DNA from: Alteromonas portus
Lineage (GTDB): Bacteria > Pseudomonadota > Gammaproteobacteria > Enterobacterales > Alteromonadaceae
Assembly (NCBI RefSeq): GCF_005117025.1
Contig: NZ_SWCO01000003.1
Span: forward strand, 1-64,000
Reading direction: 5' to 3'
DNA: 64,000 nt
The position numbers and the translations under genes were made by a program. Each line of letters opens with the position of its first letter. Position 1 is the first letter of the stretch. The notes below the pieces were generated by a model. The model made no database searches. It was not told where the DNA came from and saw only the letters and a program-made list of their open reading frames with translations. Below, piece after piece: positions 51,596-61,200 of the stretch.

Positions 51596-53086
51596 ATGAT
51601 GAATCAAACAGTAAAGAATGTAGTTATTGTTGGCGGTGGCACTGCTGGTTGGATATCAGCTGCGGTCATTAAGCGTCTTATCGGAGCGGGTGTAGACGTA
51701 ACCTTAGTCGAGTCTGAAGAGATTGGCACCGTTGGCGTTGGAGAAGCCACTATTCCTCCAATCATCACCCTAAACAACGTTTTGGGTATAGATGAAAAAG
51801 AATTTCTGCGCGAAACAAACGCGACTATGAAGCTGGCGATTAAATTTGAAAACTGGCGGGTGCAGGGTGAAAGTTATTTTCATACCTTTGGCGCTCCAGG
51901 AAAGAGTTACGCTTTCTGTCATTTTCACCACTACTTCAAGCGAGCCCAAACGCTTGGCCTTACCGATTCTATTTGGGAATACGACTTAAACTATCTGGCG
52001 TGTAAAAACGGGAAGTTTGCACACATCAAGTCACCTGATCCAATTATTGAAATGCCCTATGCGTACCATTTCGACGCTTCCCTCTATGCACGCTTCCTTC
52101 GCAAAAAATGTGAAGCAATGGGGGTTACCCGTAAAGAAGGTATTATTAGTGATGTCACGCAGGATGCCGACAATGGTTTTGTGACTGGGGTTACATTGAA
52201 AAGCGGTGAACATGTCGAAGGAGATTTGTTTATTGACTGTTCCGGTTTTAAGGGGCTTCTTACTCAGCAGACGTTAAACACCGGATATGAAGACTGGTCG
52301 CACTGGTTACCGTGTGATCGCGCTGTTGCTATGCCGAGTGAACGATTAGAAAAAACGTTGCCTTACACCCGTTCAATTGCTCATTCTGCGGGGTGGCAGT
52401 GGAGAATTCCGCTTCAACACCGCAACGGAAATGGTCTTGTGTATAGCAGTAACTATTACTCTGATGACCAAGCGCTGGATATCTTGTCGTCTAACCTTGA
52501 TACCAAACCGTTGGCAGACCCTAATTTCATTCGTTTTAGAACAGGGCGAAGACGTAAGCAGTGGAATAAAAATGTAGTGGCAGTTGGTTTGTCTAGCGGC
52601 TTTTTAGAGCCTCTAGAGTCAACCAGCATACACCTAATTCAGTCAGCGGTGGTTAGGCTTATTCACCTGTTTCCACACGACGGTTTTAAGCAACGTCAAA
52701 TTGATGAATATAACAAACAATCGCAGTTGGAGTTTGAACAAATTCGCGATTTTATTATTTTGCATTATCACGTAAATGAAAGAAAGGATTCACATTTCTG
52801 GAAGGATTTACGAGAAATGGATGTTCCAGACAGCTTAACGCATAAAATCGAGTTATTTAGAGCGTCTGGTAACTTGTTTAGGGAACAAAATGACTTGTTC
52901 CTTGAGAGTTCTTGGCTACAGGTACTAATGGGACAGGGGGTAGTACAGAAAGACTACCACCCTTTAGCGAATGCATTGTCTGAACAAAAGCTGCAAGAAC
53001 TCATGCAAAATATTAAGCGAATTAAAAATGAACCCATTGGTAAAATTGCGACGCATGATGACTTTTTGAAACAGTTTTGTGGTTAG
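51596..53086 (+). CDS. Flavin-dependent tryptophan-halogenase-like protein 1
   Basis: A 496-residue protein of the tryptophan halogenase family (PrnA-like). The FAD motif GGGTAGW (13-19) and GVGEATIP (47-54) are visible; the catalytic Lys is K79 in NATMKLAIKF, exactly as numbered in PrnA; the WxWxIP motif is at 267-272; E341 lies in FLEPLES. All residues needed for halogenation are kept, so it is likely an active FAD-dependent halogenase or oxygenase given a reductase. Family members are often found beside TonB-dependent receptors in glycan loci, where their substrate is unknown. It starts at ATG 51596; a second Met is next. A paralogue follows after 9 bases. Confidence 0.88.
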   Translation: MMNQTVKNVVIVGGGTAGWISAAVIKRLIGAGVDVTLVESEEIGTVGVGEATIPPIITLNNVLGIDEKEFLRETNATMKLAIKFENWRVQGESYFHTFGAPGKSYAFCHFHHYFKRAQTLGLTDSIWEYDLNYLACKNGKFAHIKSPDPIIEMPYAYHFDASLYARFLRKKCEAMGVTRKEGIISDVTQDADNGFVTGVTLKSGEHVEGDLFIDCSGFKGLLTQQTLNTGYEDWSHWLPCDRAVAMPSERLEKTLPYTRSIAHSAGWQWRIPLQHRNGNGLVYSSNYYSDDQALDILSSNLDTKPLADPNFIRFRTGRRRKQWNKNVVAVGLSSGFLEPLESTSIHLIQSAVVRLIHLFPHDGFKQRQIDEYNKQSQLEFEQIRDFIILHYHVNERKDSHFWKDLREMDVPDSLTHKIELFRASGNLFREQNDLFLESSWLQVLMGQGVVQKDYHPLANALSEQKLQELMQNIKRIKNEPIGKIATHDDFLKQFCG

Positions 53087-53095
53087 TTACATACT

Positions 53096-54592
53096 ATGAA
53101 TAGCCCAATCCATATTGTTATAGCCGGGGGAGGTACTGCCGGTTGGATGGCTGCAAATTATTTTGCGCACAAATGGCCATCAGGCAAGGTCAATATTACA
53201 CTTGTTGAGTCTTCCGATATTGGCATTATAGGTGTGGGCGAGGGTTCTACACCTACACTGAAACGCTTCTTTGACGAATTGAATATTCAAGAAAATGATT
53301 GGATGCCTAAGTGCAATGCAACGTACAAAGTTAGCATTCAGTTTAAAGACTGGAGCCCTGGATCTGGTATTAACCAGTATCGACATCCATTCATCTCTCA
53401 AACTGATACTTTTACCCAGCGTGCTTTCGAGGTTAACTGCCGTACCCGACGGCTTGGACTTGATACGCACGTTACGCCGGAAGACTTTTTGATCAATGGC
53501 GTGTTGGCTCAGCAAAACAAAGCGCCACTTACGCCTGATAATTTTCCTTTTAGAATGGAATACGGTTACCACTTTGATAGTGCATTGCTAGGAAACTACT
53601 TACGTGAAGTGGCCGTTGGAAAAGGAGTCACTCATATAAATGCCATCATTAGCAACGTAGCACTTTACCCTCGTGGAGACATAAGTCATCTTGTGACAGA
53701 CAAAGGCATTATTAAGGGAGATTTTTTCGTTGATTGCACAGGTTTTTCCTCAACTTTGTTGCAGCAGTCCTTAGGCGTTAAGTTCAACTCTTATTCTGAA
53801 AACTTGTTCAACGATTCTGCGGTGGTACTGCCTACACGAGTACAAGAAAATATCAAAGTAGAGACCCAGTCGACAGCGCTTTCGAACGGGTGGTGCTGGA
53901 CGATACCATTACAAAATCGCACCGGCAACGGTTACGTCTACAGTGCTGCACATTTATCCAAGGACCAGGCCGAAGAAGAGTTACGTCGACACCTTGGTCT
54001 TGAAAGTACCGATGTAGAAGCGCGACATCTTAAAATGAAAGTGGGGCAAGTTGGACAGCACTGGCACAAAAACTGTTTGGCATTAGGCCTATCTCAAGGG
54101 TTTATAGAACCCCTTGAAGCCACGGCGCTACACCTGGTTCAGATTTGTATCGAGTATTTCTCGGACATGTTTGAAAAGAGCGGTTTTTCAACGAAAGAAA
54201 GCAGTAATTATAATTCTTTTGCTAAAGAACGTTTTGATCGTGTTCGTGACTATATAGTGGCGCACTATAAGCTAAATACAAGAGACGATAGTGATTACTG
54301 GCGTGACAATAGAAACAACATGGTGATGTCTGACTCCTTAAAATCAATCATAAGTACTTGGTTTAGTCGCGAAGATCTGGCAACGGAAATCAAACGCCAA
54401 AATATAGGGATGCACTGGGATTCTGTATCATGGCACTGCCTGTTTGCCGGCTATGGCGCATTTCCGCCTTTAGAGAAAAACCAGCCCGGTAGAGGCGATT
54501 TGTATAAAGAACAGAACATTGAGCGTTTTATTCAGGGCTGCGCGTTAAATTTCAAGCACAACAATAGCGTACTTGAAGAACTCATGCGTTAA
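53096..54592 (+). CDS. Flavin-dependent tryptophan-halogenase-like protein 2
   Basis: A 498-residue paralogue of the preceding protein, starting 9 bases after it. GGGTAGW (11-17), GVGEGSTP (47-54), K78 in NATYKVSIQF, WCWTIP (266-271) and E341 in FIEPLEA are visible. It therefore keeps the catalytic Lys and Glu, but the Ser next to the Glu (PrnA S347) is Ala, and the IKF Lys-containing motif reads IQF. These differences suggest another substrate or halide preference than protein 1. The two are probably co-transcribed. No flavin reductase gene is nearby. Confidence 0.87.
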   Translation: MNSPIHIVIAGGGTAGWMAANYFAHKWPSGKVNITLVESSDIGIIGVGEGSTPTLKRFFDELNIQENDWMPKCNATYKVSIQFKDWSPGSGINQYRHPFISQTDTFTQRAFEVNCRTRRLGLDTHVTPEDFLINGVLAQQNKAPLTPDNFPFRMEYGYHFDSALLGNYLREVAVGKGVTHINAIISNVALYPRGDISHLVTDKGIIKGDFFVDCTGFSSTLLQQSLGVKFNSYSENLFNDSAVVLPTRVQENIKVETQSTALSNGWCWTIPLQNRTGNGYVYSAAHLSKDQAEEELRRHLGLESTDVEARHLKMKVGQVGQHWHKNCLALGLSQGFIEPLEATALHLVQICIEYFSDMFEKSGFSTKESSNYNSFAKERFDRVRDYIVAHYKLNTRDDSDYWRDNRNNMVMSDSLKSIISTWFSREDLATEIKRQNIGMHWDSVSWHCLFAGYGAFPPLEKNQPGRGDLYKEQNIERFIQGCALNFKHNNSVLEELMR

Positions 54593-54738
54593 TACTTTAG
54601 CTAGCTAACGCTATGGATGGCACGCTAACAAATACCACTTTAATTAGCAGGTAGTAGCTGTCTTTTTATTGATTCTCTTCAAAACGTATTACCCAATTCC
54701 TCCCTATCGCTGTTAACGCTATGTATATAAAATGTAAA

Positions 54739-54752
54739 TGAATACGTATGCA
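54739..54752. promoter_or_regulatory. LacI-family-type operator candidate upstream of receptor gene 2
   Basis: TGAATACGTATGCA, identical to the site at 48433-48446, followed by a similar GCATTG and CCC stretch. It is 379 bases from the receptor start at 55131 because element B (54804-55068) lies in between; without that element the spacing would be about 114 bases, almost the same as for receptor 1. Confidence 0.6.
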
Positions 54753-54803
54753 TAGCATTGCTCCCTTTTTATACAAAACAGTAGTATTTGGTGTTGAAGC
54801 ATA

Positions 54804-55068
54804 ATACCAGTCCGCATAGATAATTACCCACTCAGCGAGAGTTAAAATGTTCGTAATCGCGGCGTGTTACCGCAGGTATAGTTGTTCTACATCAAGGTGA
54901 CACAACAAAGAGTACGGACATTTTAAACTCGCCCTTCGGGAAGGTCTGGCAAGCTTCCTAGCTTCATTCTGGGAATTTGAAAGGGAACAGCCATTCCTAC
55001 ATTCCCACGCTTCGCTAGGAAACTTGCCAGCGCCTTCTGAGTGGGCACTTATCTATGCGGATTGGTAT
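54804..55068. repeat. Structured intergenic element B (MITE-like), 265 bp
   Basis: Terminal inverted repeats of 32 bases with three mismatches (54804-54835 and 55037-55068; ends ATACCAGTCCGCATAGATAA). Hairpin A is 54839-54855 with 54913-54930 (one bulge, one mismatch), plus an inner GTGTTACC/GGTGACAC pair. Hairpin B is 54948-54962 with 55014-55028, plus inner TGGGAAT (54970) with ATTCCCA (55001). A CCCTTCGGG linker (54932-54940) separates them. TA, or TAA, flanks both ends. No reading frame of significance. It lies between the operator candidate and the receptor gene 2 start, so it would be transcribed in the leader. Confidence 0.72.
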
Positions 55069-55130
55069 AAGAGACATTTTTAGGTGTGGTAGTCCTGAAA
55101 GTGTCGATAATAAACAAGGATGGGACACCA

Positions 55131-58100
55131 ATGAAAACATTCAAACCCAGTACCATTATGGCGGCCTTGATAAGTAGTGGGGTTGCCTTTAGTGCAGTTC
55201 CACTCTATGCCCAAGAGTCTCCAGACACTTCAGTAGACGAAGTTGAACGGCCACAGGAAGATACCCTGGAACGTATTGAAGTACGTGGTTTCAGTACCAG
55301 CTTAATCCAATCATTAAACCAGAAGCGTTTCTCTGATACGGTTTCTGAACAAATATCCGCAGATGATCTAGGTGGGCTTCCAGATGTATCGATGGCAGAT
55401 GCACTGACACGCTTACCGGGTATTTCCGCTGTGCGTACCGGAGGGCAAGCAGCACAAATTAACATCCGTGGTTTGTCAGGCGACTTTGTATTTTCTACGT
55501 TAAACGGTAGAGAGCAGGTATCCACCAGCGGAAGCCGCGCTATTGAGTTCGATCAATACCCGTCTGAACTAATAAGCGAAGCGGCGGTTTATAAATCACC
55601 CAAGGCATCGCTAATTGAAGGCGGTATCGCTGGTACGGTAGAGCTAAAAACGGCATCGCCTCTCGCCATTGAAGAGCAACACAAGTTCAGCGCGAACATG
55701 CGCGGAATGTACAATGACCGAGCGTCAGAGATAAGTGACGCGACAGAATACGGCCACAGATTAAGTTTTTCTTATCAAGGAAAATTCCTTGACGATACGC
55801 TTGGTGTATCACTAGGTTACGCTCGTCTATTTCAGCCAAGTGTTTCTACTCAATTCATTGGTTTAGCTTATAACGGTCAGGTAGATGTTGATGGGCTAGA
55901 AGGTGATACTGACGGCCCTTCAGAATGTCCCAATTGTGAACTCATTTCAGAAGGTTTTGAAATGCAGCACAAGGGCGGGGAAGAGACCCGCGATGGATAC
56001 GTCGCGGCATTTGAATGGGCGCCTATCGATACGTTCACATTAAAAGCCGATGCATTTGTCTCAAAATTTGATTCAGAAGCCTTTGCTCGTGGTTTTCGAG
56101 TTAAGTTAGGCGGCATTAATGCTGGGATCACAAATCCAGTAGTGGTTAACAACAGCGTTATTGGGGGGACGTTCTCTAGAACCGATAGCAGCTTTACCCG
56201 TGTTGAATTGGTAAACGACGATAACCAAGACTTTGATAGCGTTACCAACTTAGGTGTTAATGCAAGCTGGGAGATTTCATCCGACTTCGCGGTACAGTTT
56301 GACGTATCACGTTCAAGTGCTGAAAGTGACTTCAGGAACGGCTTATTGTGGTCGCTTGTTGGCGAAGACGCGACAGCGGCAAATCCCGTGTTCGACGAAA
56401 ACGTCCAAATATCTTATTTGCTTAATGGCCTAAACCTGCCCGATATCGGTTTTAACCAAACTGATGCATTTACCGATTTAGACCGTGTGATGGTAAGTAA
56501 ATACGGTATCTATCCTTTTGAAAACACGGATGAACTAGATGCCTATCGTGTAGACTTCCAATATTATGTCGATACACCCATTATTTCAGGGTTTGAGTTT
56601 GGTTATCGTTACTCTGACCGAGAGTACAATAATGATCGCTCTGTATTTGAGTACGGAAATGACAGTGCATTTTCGGTAAGCGAGCCACCGCTGCGCTTAA
56701 CTTCAGACATGGTTGAGCAGGTTAATTGGAGCGGTGATTTTGATTACTTCCCAAGTTATCTATCTGTTGATCTGGACAGTGCACTAAATGCATGGTTCCC
56801 GGGTGGCAGACCACAGCCAGTTCAGACTTGGGGACCAGGCGCCGCAGGTGTAATTAATGGCCCTGGTACAGGACCTGCTACAGCGTGGACGTTGCAAGAA
56901 AGCGGCGATGTTTTCGAAACCGTAAACTCGGCTTACTTAATGGCTACCATCAATACGGAAATAGGTAGTATTCCGATAACAGGTAATATCGGTGTACGTT
57001 ACGTTAAAAGTAAGCAAAGCTCGACTACGCTACAGCGCGCAACACAATTAATTGAAGACTTGGAAACCGGAACATCGGTTGAAGTTAGTGACCCAACTGC
57101 AGGCGCACAAAATATCACTGACGACGTTGGTTTAATCAACAACTTCTATCGCCCAGCCTTAATAAGTCACGAATATTCTGACGTTTTGCCTTCAATAAAC
57201 CTCAATTTTAAGCTTACGGATGACACACAACTTCGTGTAGCGGCTGCAAAGGTCATGGGTAGAGCGCCCATCAATCGCTTTGCCGCAAATGCATCTACGA
57301 CGATTGAAACAGTTACCGCCTTCCAAGACAGAGATTCTGGGCAAATTACCCTTTCTAATCCGACAGCAAGAGTTAGCGGTAATGCGCGTAACAGCCCTTA
57401 CTTAGAGCCTTTCTACGCAACGCAATATGATGTTTCATGGGAATATTATTTCTCAGATACGGAAGGGGCACTTGTCGTTGCAGGTTTTTACAAGGACATT
57501 GAGTCATTCGTAGAAGACATCGAAATAGAGCCTTACGATTTTGAAGCTAATGGCATTGTAATTCCTGACAATGTAAGCGTGCCGGTTTACTTAACGCCAG
57601 AGTTTACGGGGCAAGAAGCCGAACTAGCTCGGGATGAAAATGGCGATCCTATCTTTATTACTGTGCCTACCGAAAATGGTAGCTACAGCACTGCGGTAAA
57701 TAACGCTGAAGGTGGCTACATTCGAGGTTTAGAAGTCGCTTACACGCAAATTTATAGCATGCTGCCTGGCATGTGGTCGGGATTAGGCGTAAGCGCAAGT
57801 TACTCTTACACCGAAAGTGAAATTCAGCGCACACTGGGCGACGGTGTTTATGCTGCTAATTTACCAGGGCTTTCCGAGAATGTGGCAACGCTAACGGTTT
57901 TCTGGGAATACGAAGGCTTCGAAACCCGATTGTCTAGCCGTTACCGCGACGCGTTTGTATCGCAACAGGTAGCAGTAAACGACCAAGTAGTTAACTTTGA
58001 CGAAGAATTGGTAATAGATTACCAAGCGTCTTATGAAATTAACGACAATTGGAGTGTACTGTTCCAAGTTAACAACTTAACTGACGAGCCTACAAAGAGC

Positions 58101-58181
58101 TATTTCGCATCAGAAGAACAAACCGGCACCATTCAATACTTCGGCACGCAATATTACCTAGGGATGACCTACCAACTATGA
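55131..58181 (+). CDS. TonB-dependent receptor 2 of the alpha-glucan locus
   Basis: A 1016-residue outer-membrane receptor, paralogous to receptor 1. The signal peptide (residues 1-24, ending LYA-QE) shares the MKxFKP start and ALISSGVAF core. The plug holds LPDVSMADALTRLPGI and INIRGLSGDFVFSTLNGREQ; a large barrel follows, ending in YYLGMTYQL (Leu instead of the usual terminal Phe). An insert with CPNC at about residues 264-267 may form a disulphide loop. ATG 55131 has AAGGA 10 bases before. The end abuts the pullulanase-like gene; the two are likely co-transcribed. Probable substrate: maltodextrins or pullulan fragments. Confidence 0.9.
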   Translation: MKTFKPSTIMAALISSGVAFSAVPLYAQESPDTSVDEVERPQEDTLERIEVRGFSTSLIQSLNQKRFSDTVSEQISADDLGGLPDVSMADALTRLPGISAVRTGGQAAQINIRGLSGDFVFSTLNGREQVSTSGSRAIEFDQYPSELISEAAVYKSPKASLIEGGIAGTVELKTASPLAIEEQHKFSANMRGMYNDRASEISDATEYGHRLSFSYQGKFLDDTLGVSLGYARLFQPSVSTQFIGLAYNGQVDVDGLEGDTDGPSECPNCELISEGFEMQHKGGEETRDGYVAAFEWAPIDTFTLKADAFVSKFDSEAFARGFRVKLGGINAGITNPVVVNNSVIGGTFSRTDSSFTRVELVNDDNQDFDSVTNLGVNASWEISSDFAVQFDVSRSSAESDFRNGLLWSLVGEDATAANPVFDENVQISYLLNGLNLPDIGFNQTDAFTDLDRVMVSKYGIYPFENTDELDAYRVDFQYYVDTPIISGFEFGYRYSDREYNNDRSVFEYGNDSAFSVSEPPLRLTSDMVEQVNWSGDFDYFPSYLSVDLDSALNAWFPGGRPQPVQTWGPGAAGVINGPGTGPATAWTLQESGDVFETVNSAYLMATINTEIGSIPITGNIGVRYVKSKQSSTTLQRATQLIEDLETGTSVEVSDPTAGAQNITDDVGLINNFYRPALISHEYSDVLPSINLNFKLTDDTQLRVAAAKVMGRAPINRFAANASTTIETVTAFQDRDSGQITLSNPTARVSGNARNSPYLEPFYATQYDVSWEYYFSDTEGALVVAGFYKDIESFVEDIEIEPYDFEANGIVIPDNVSVPVYLTPEFTGQEAELARDENGDPIFITVPTENGSYSTAVNNAEGGYIRGLEVAYTQIYSMLPGMWSGLGVSASYSYTESEIQRTLGDGVYAANLPGLSENVATLTVFWEYEGFETRLSSRYRDAFVSQQVAVNDQVVNFDEELVIDYQASYEINDNWSVLFQVNNLTDEPTKSYFASEEQTGTIQYFGTQYYLGMTYQL

Positions 58182-58264
58182 AAACTAACATTTTAGGTAA
58201 TTTATTTAGCGACGCACAAAAATGTTCGGCTGCCAAAAATAGCGAAAATATTCAGGAGAATTCT

Positions 58265-61200
58265 ATGTTTACTAAAAAAAGGGTAGTGCGGGCCGCGTTA
58301 CTTTTAGTAGGCGCTTATACACTTGCTGGTTGTGGAGGCTCGGGCGTTGAATCGGGCACAAATGACCTGTTGACTTGTGAGGTGCCTAACGTACCTAACG
58401 CAGCAGGAACAGCTTGTGAGCCACCACCACCTATTCAATGCGATGCGCCGTTAGTGCCTAATGAAGCAAATGACGCATGTGAGGCTGGTGCAGATCCTAG
58501 CTTACCTGCACCAGTATTCACCCCTTCAGCTAATCAAGCCGTGTTGTACTATAACCGCGCTGCTATTGATGCGGATAATTCTAGCAACGATGCGGCTTAC
58601 GAGGGCTGGAGGTTGCACACTTGGAATAATGACACGTGTGATGCTTATGCCGATGCAGACACTGATTGGGCAAACGGACGTATTCACAGTGGCATCGATC
58701 CAAACTACGGAGCATATTGGATTTTAGAGCTTAAAGAGGGGTATGGAAGCTGCCACAATTTCATCATCCACAAAGGTACCGATGACGCCGGTAAAGAAAT
58801 GGGGGGAGGTGATTTCCAAGGCTCACTTGTTCAAGACGACGAAACCTTTGTACGCATGAATTTTACCCTTTCTGGTGAGCCAACCATATTTGAGTTCCCC
58901 ATAATGTCGCTTGGTCCTCAGCCTGTTGATATAGAAGGCTTTGGTGCCCATTGGCTAGATGCAAACACCATTTTATGGGATGTTCCCGAAACGGTTTCAG
59001 AGGTAAAGCTTCACTATTCAGCTCAGGCTGATTTAGAGAGTACGCTGGAAGAGGGTATCAACGGTACTCAAGTAACCCTAATGGGTACAACGCTTACCGA
59101 GGAGCAATCTACCCGCGCGCCGAATTTATCTTCTATGCAAGCATGGGAAGGTGACTGGTTGGTAGAAGATGCCAAAACGGTATTGACGACACAAGCGGTT
59201 GTTGGCGGATATGATGCTGACGGGACGCTAGTAGCTGCAACAGGTATCCAATTAGCTAATGCTATTGATGCCCTGTACACCTTAGGGGAAGACGATGCTG
59301 ACGAAGCTCAACTTGGCGGAATCTACACTGACGCAGTTATAACTGCTGCACTGTGGGCACCTACTGCTTCAAATGTTGACCTTTTACTTTATAACGACAA
59401 CAAGACATTAAACCAACGTATTGAAATGGTTCGTGACGATACCTCAGGTGTTTGGCGCCATGAAGGTGATATGTCGCTTGACCGTCAGCTTTACCGTTAT
59501 GAAGTTACTGTTTATCACCCGATAACGGGCAAAGTAGAGACACTGCTTGTAACAGACCCATATTCTGTATCACTAAGCACAAACGGCCGTTTCTCGCAGT
59601 TTGTAAATCTAGCGGATGATGATTTAAAACCTGAAGGGTGGGATTCTCACACCATCCCTACGGTTGAAAATTACGAAGACGCAGTTATTTACGAAGGTCA
59701 CATTCGTGATTTCAGTGTGCGTGATATGTCTACTTCTGAAGAAAATCGAGGTAAATACCTTGCCTTCACGGAAGAAGGTACAGCGCCGGTCGAACACCTT
59801 AAAAAGCTAGTTGAGGCAGGGCTTACCTACTTCCATATCCTTCCAGCGAATGACATCGCAACCATTGACGAAGACCCTACTAAGACCGTTGATTTATACG
59901 ATACGGTAGGCAAATTGTGTCGCTTAAACAGCGGTGCGGCAGTGTGTGAAGAAGAAAGCGCAAACGCACTGCTAATCGATGTTTACAATTCTTATGATCC
60001 ACTATCTGAAGCGGGCAAGGCACAACAGCTTACTAATGATTTGCGGAATCTAGATACGTTCAACTGGGGCTATGACCCTCATCACTTTAACGCGCCGGAA
60101 GGAAGTTATGCGTCGAGTGCAGAGGGTGTAGAACGCATTGTAGAAATGCGCGCCATGATCCAAGCACTTCACGAGATGGGACTTCGTGTTGCATTAGACG
60201 TTGTTTACAACCATACCAATGCATCGGGTGTTTTCAGCAAGTCAGTTTTAGACAAAGCGGTACCGGGCTACTATCACCGTTACGAAGTGGATACTGGTGC
60301 GATTGTTCGTGAAACATGCTGTGATGACACCGAACCTCGTAATGTCATGATGGAAAAATTCATGAAAGACTCACTGCTTATGTGGACTGAACACTATAAG
60401 TATGACTCTTTCCGTTTCGATATTATGAGCCAAGCCACTAAAGACACCATGGTGCGCTTGCGTGATGCGGTTCATTCTATTGACGAAGACAATTACTTTT
60501 ATGGGGAAGGTTGGACCAAAATAGACCGTGGTTACGAGCAGGCAAGTCAGCTGAATATGGCCGGTACTGAGATTGGTACCTATAACGACCGTATTCGTGA
60601 GGCTATTCGTCAGGGCGCTATTTTCAGAGCAGAAGATGAAGGGTTATTAAGTGCTCAAGACCGTGTGAAAATGGGCATGATAGGCACGTTGAAAGACTAT
60701 GTATTAGAAACGTCTTCAGGCAGTGCTGGTGCGACAAGTAACTTGGGTGGCTATGCTGAAGACCCTGCAGATATCATTAACTACGTGTCAAAGCATGATA
60801 ATGAAACACTATGGGATCAATTAAACTATACGCTTCCGCAAGATATCACCCTAGAGCAGCGAGTTCGTGCACAAAACGTAGCTATGGGTATCAACCTTGT
60901 ATCTCAAGGCATTCCATTCCTGCAAATGGGCGGCGACATGCTCCGCTCCAAATCAATGGATAGAAACACTTATGATGCAGGAGATTGGTTTAACTATGTG
61001 GATTTCACTTACGAGACCAATAACTGGAATGTAGGCTTACCGCTAGCACAGGACAATGAAGCCCGTTGGGAAGAAATGGGTGAGTTTATTTATAGTCCGA
61101 ACCGCGCTGCGTCGATGGCAGATATCATGTTCGCCTCAGACGTGTTTGCAGAGTTGCTAAACATTCGTATGACGAGCCCATTGTTTAGATTGACCACCGC

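Noticed and set aside
51596..54592. Secondary-metabolite cluster around the halogenase-like genes
   Set aside because: No synthase, tailoring or resistance genes are nearby. The neighbours are receptors and a pullulanase, so the glycan locus reading is stronger.
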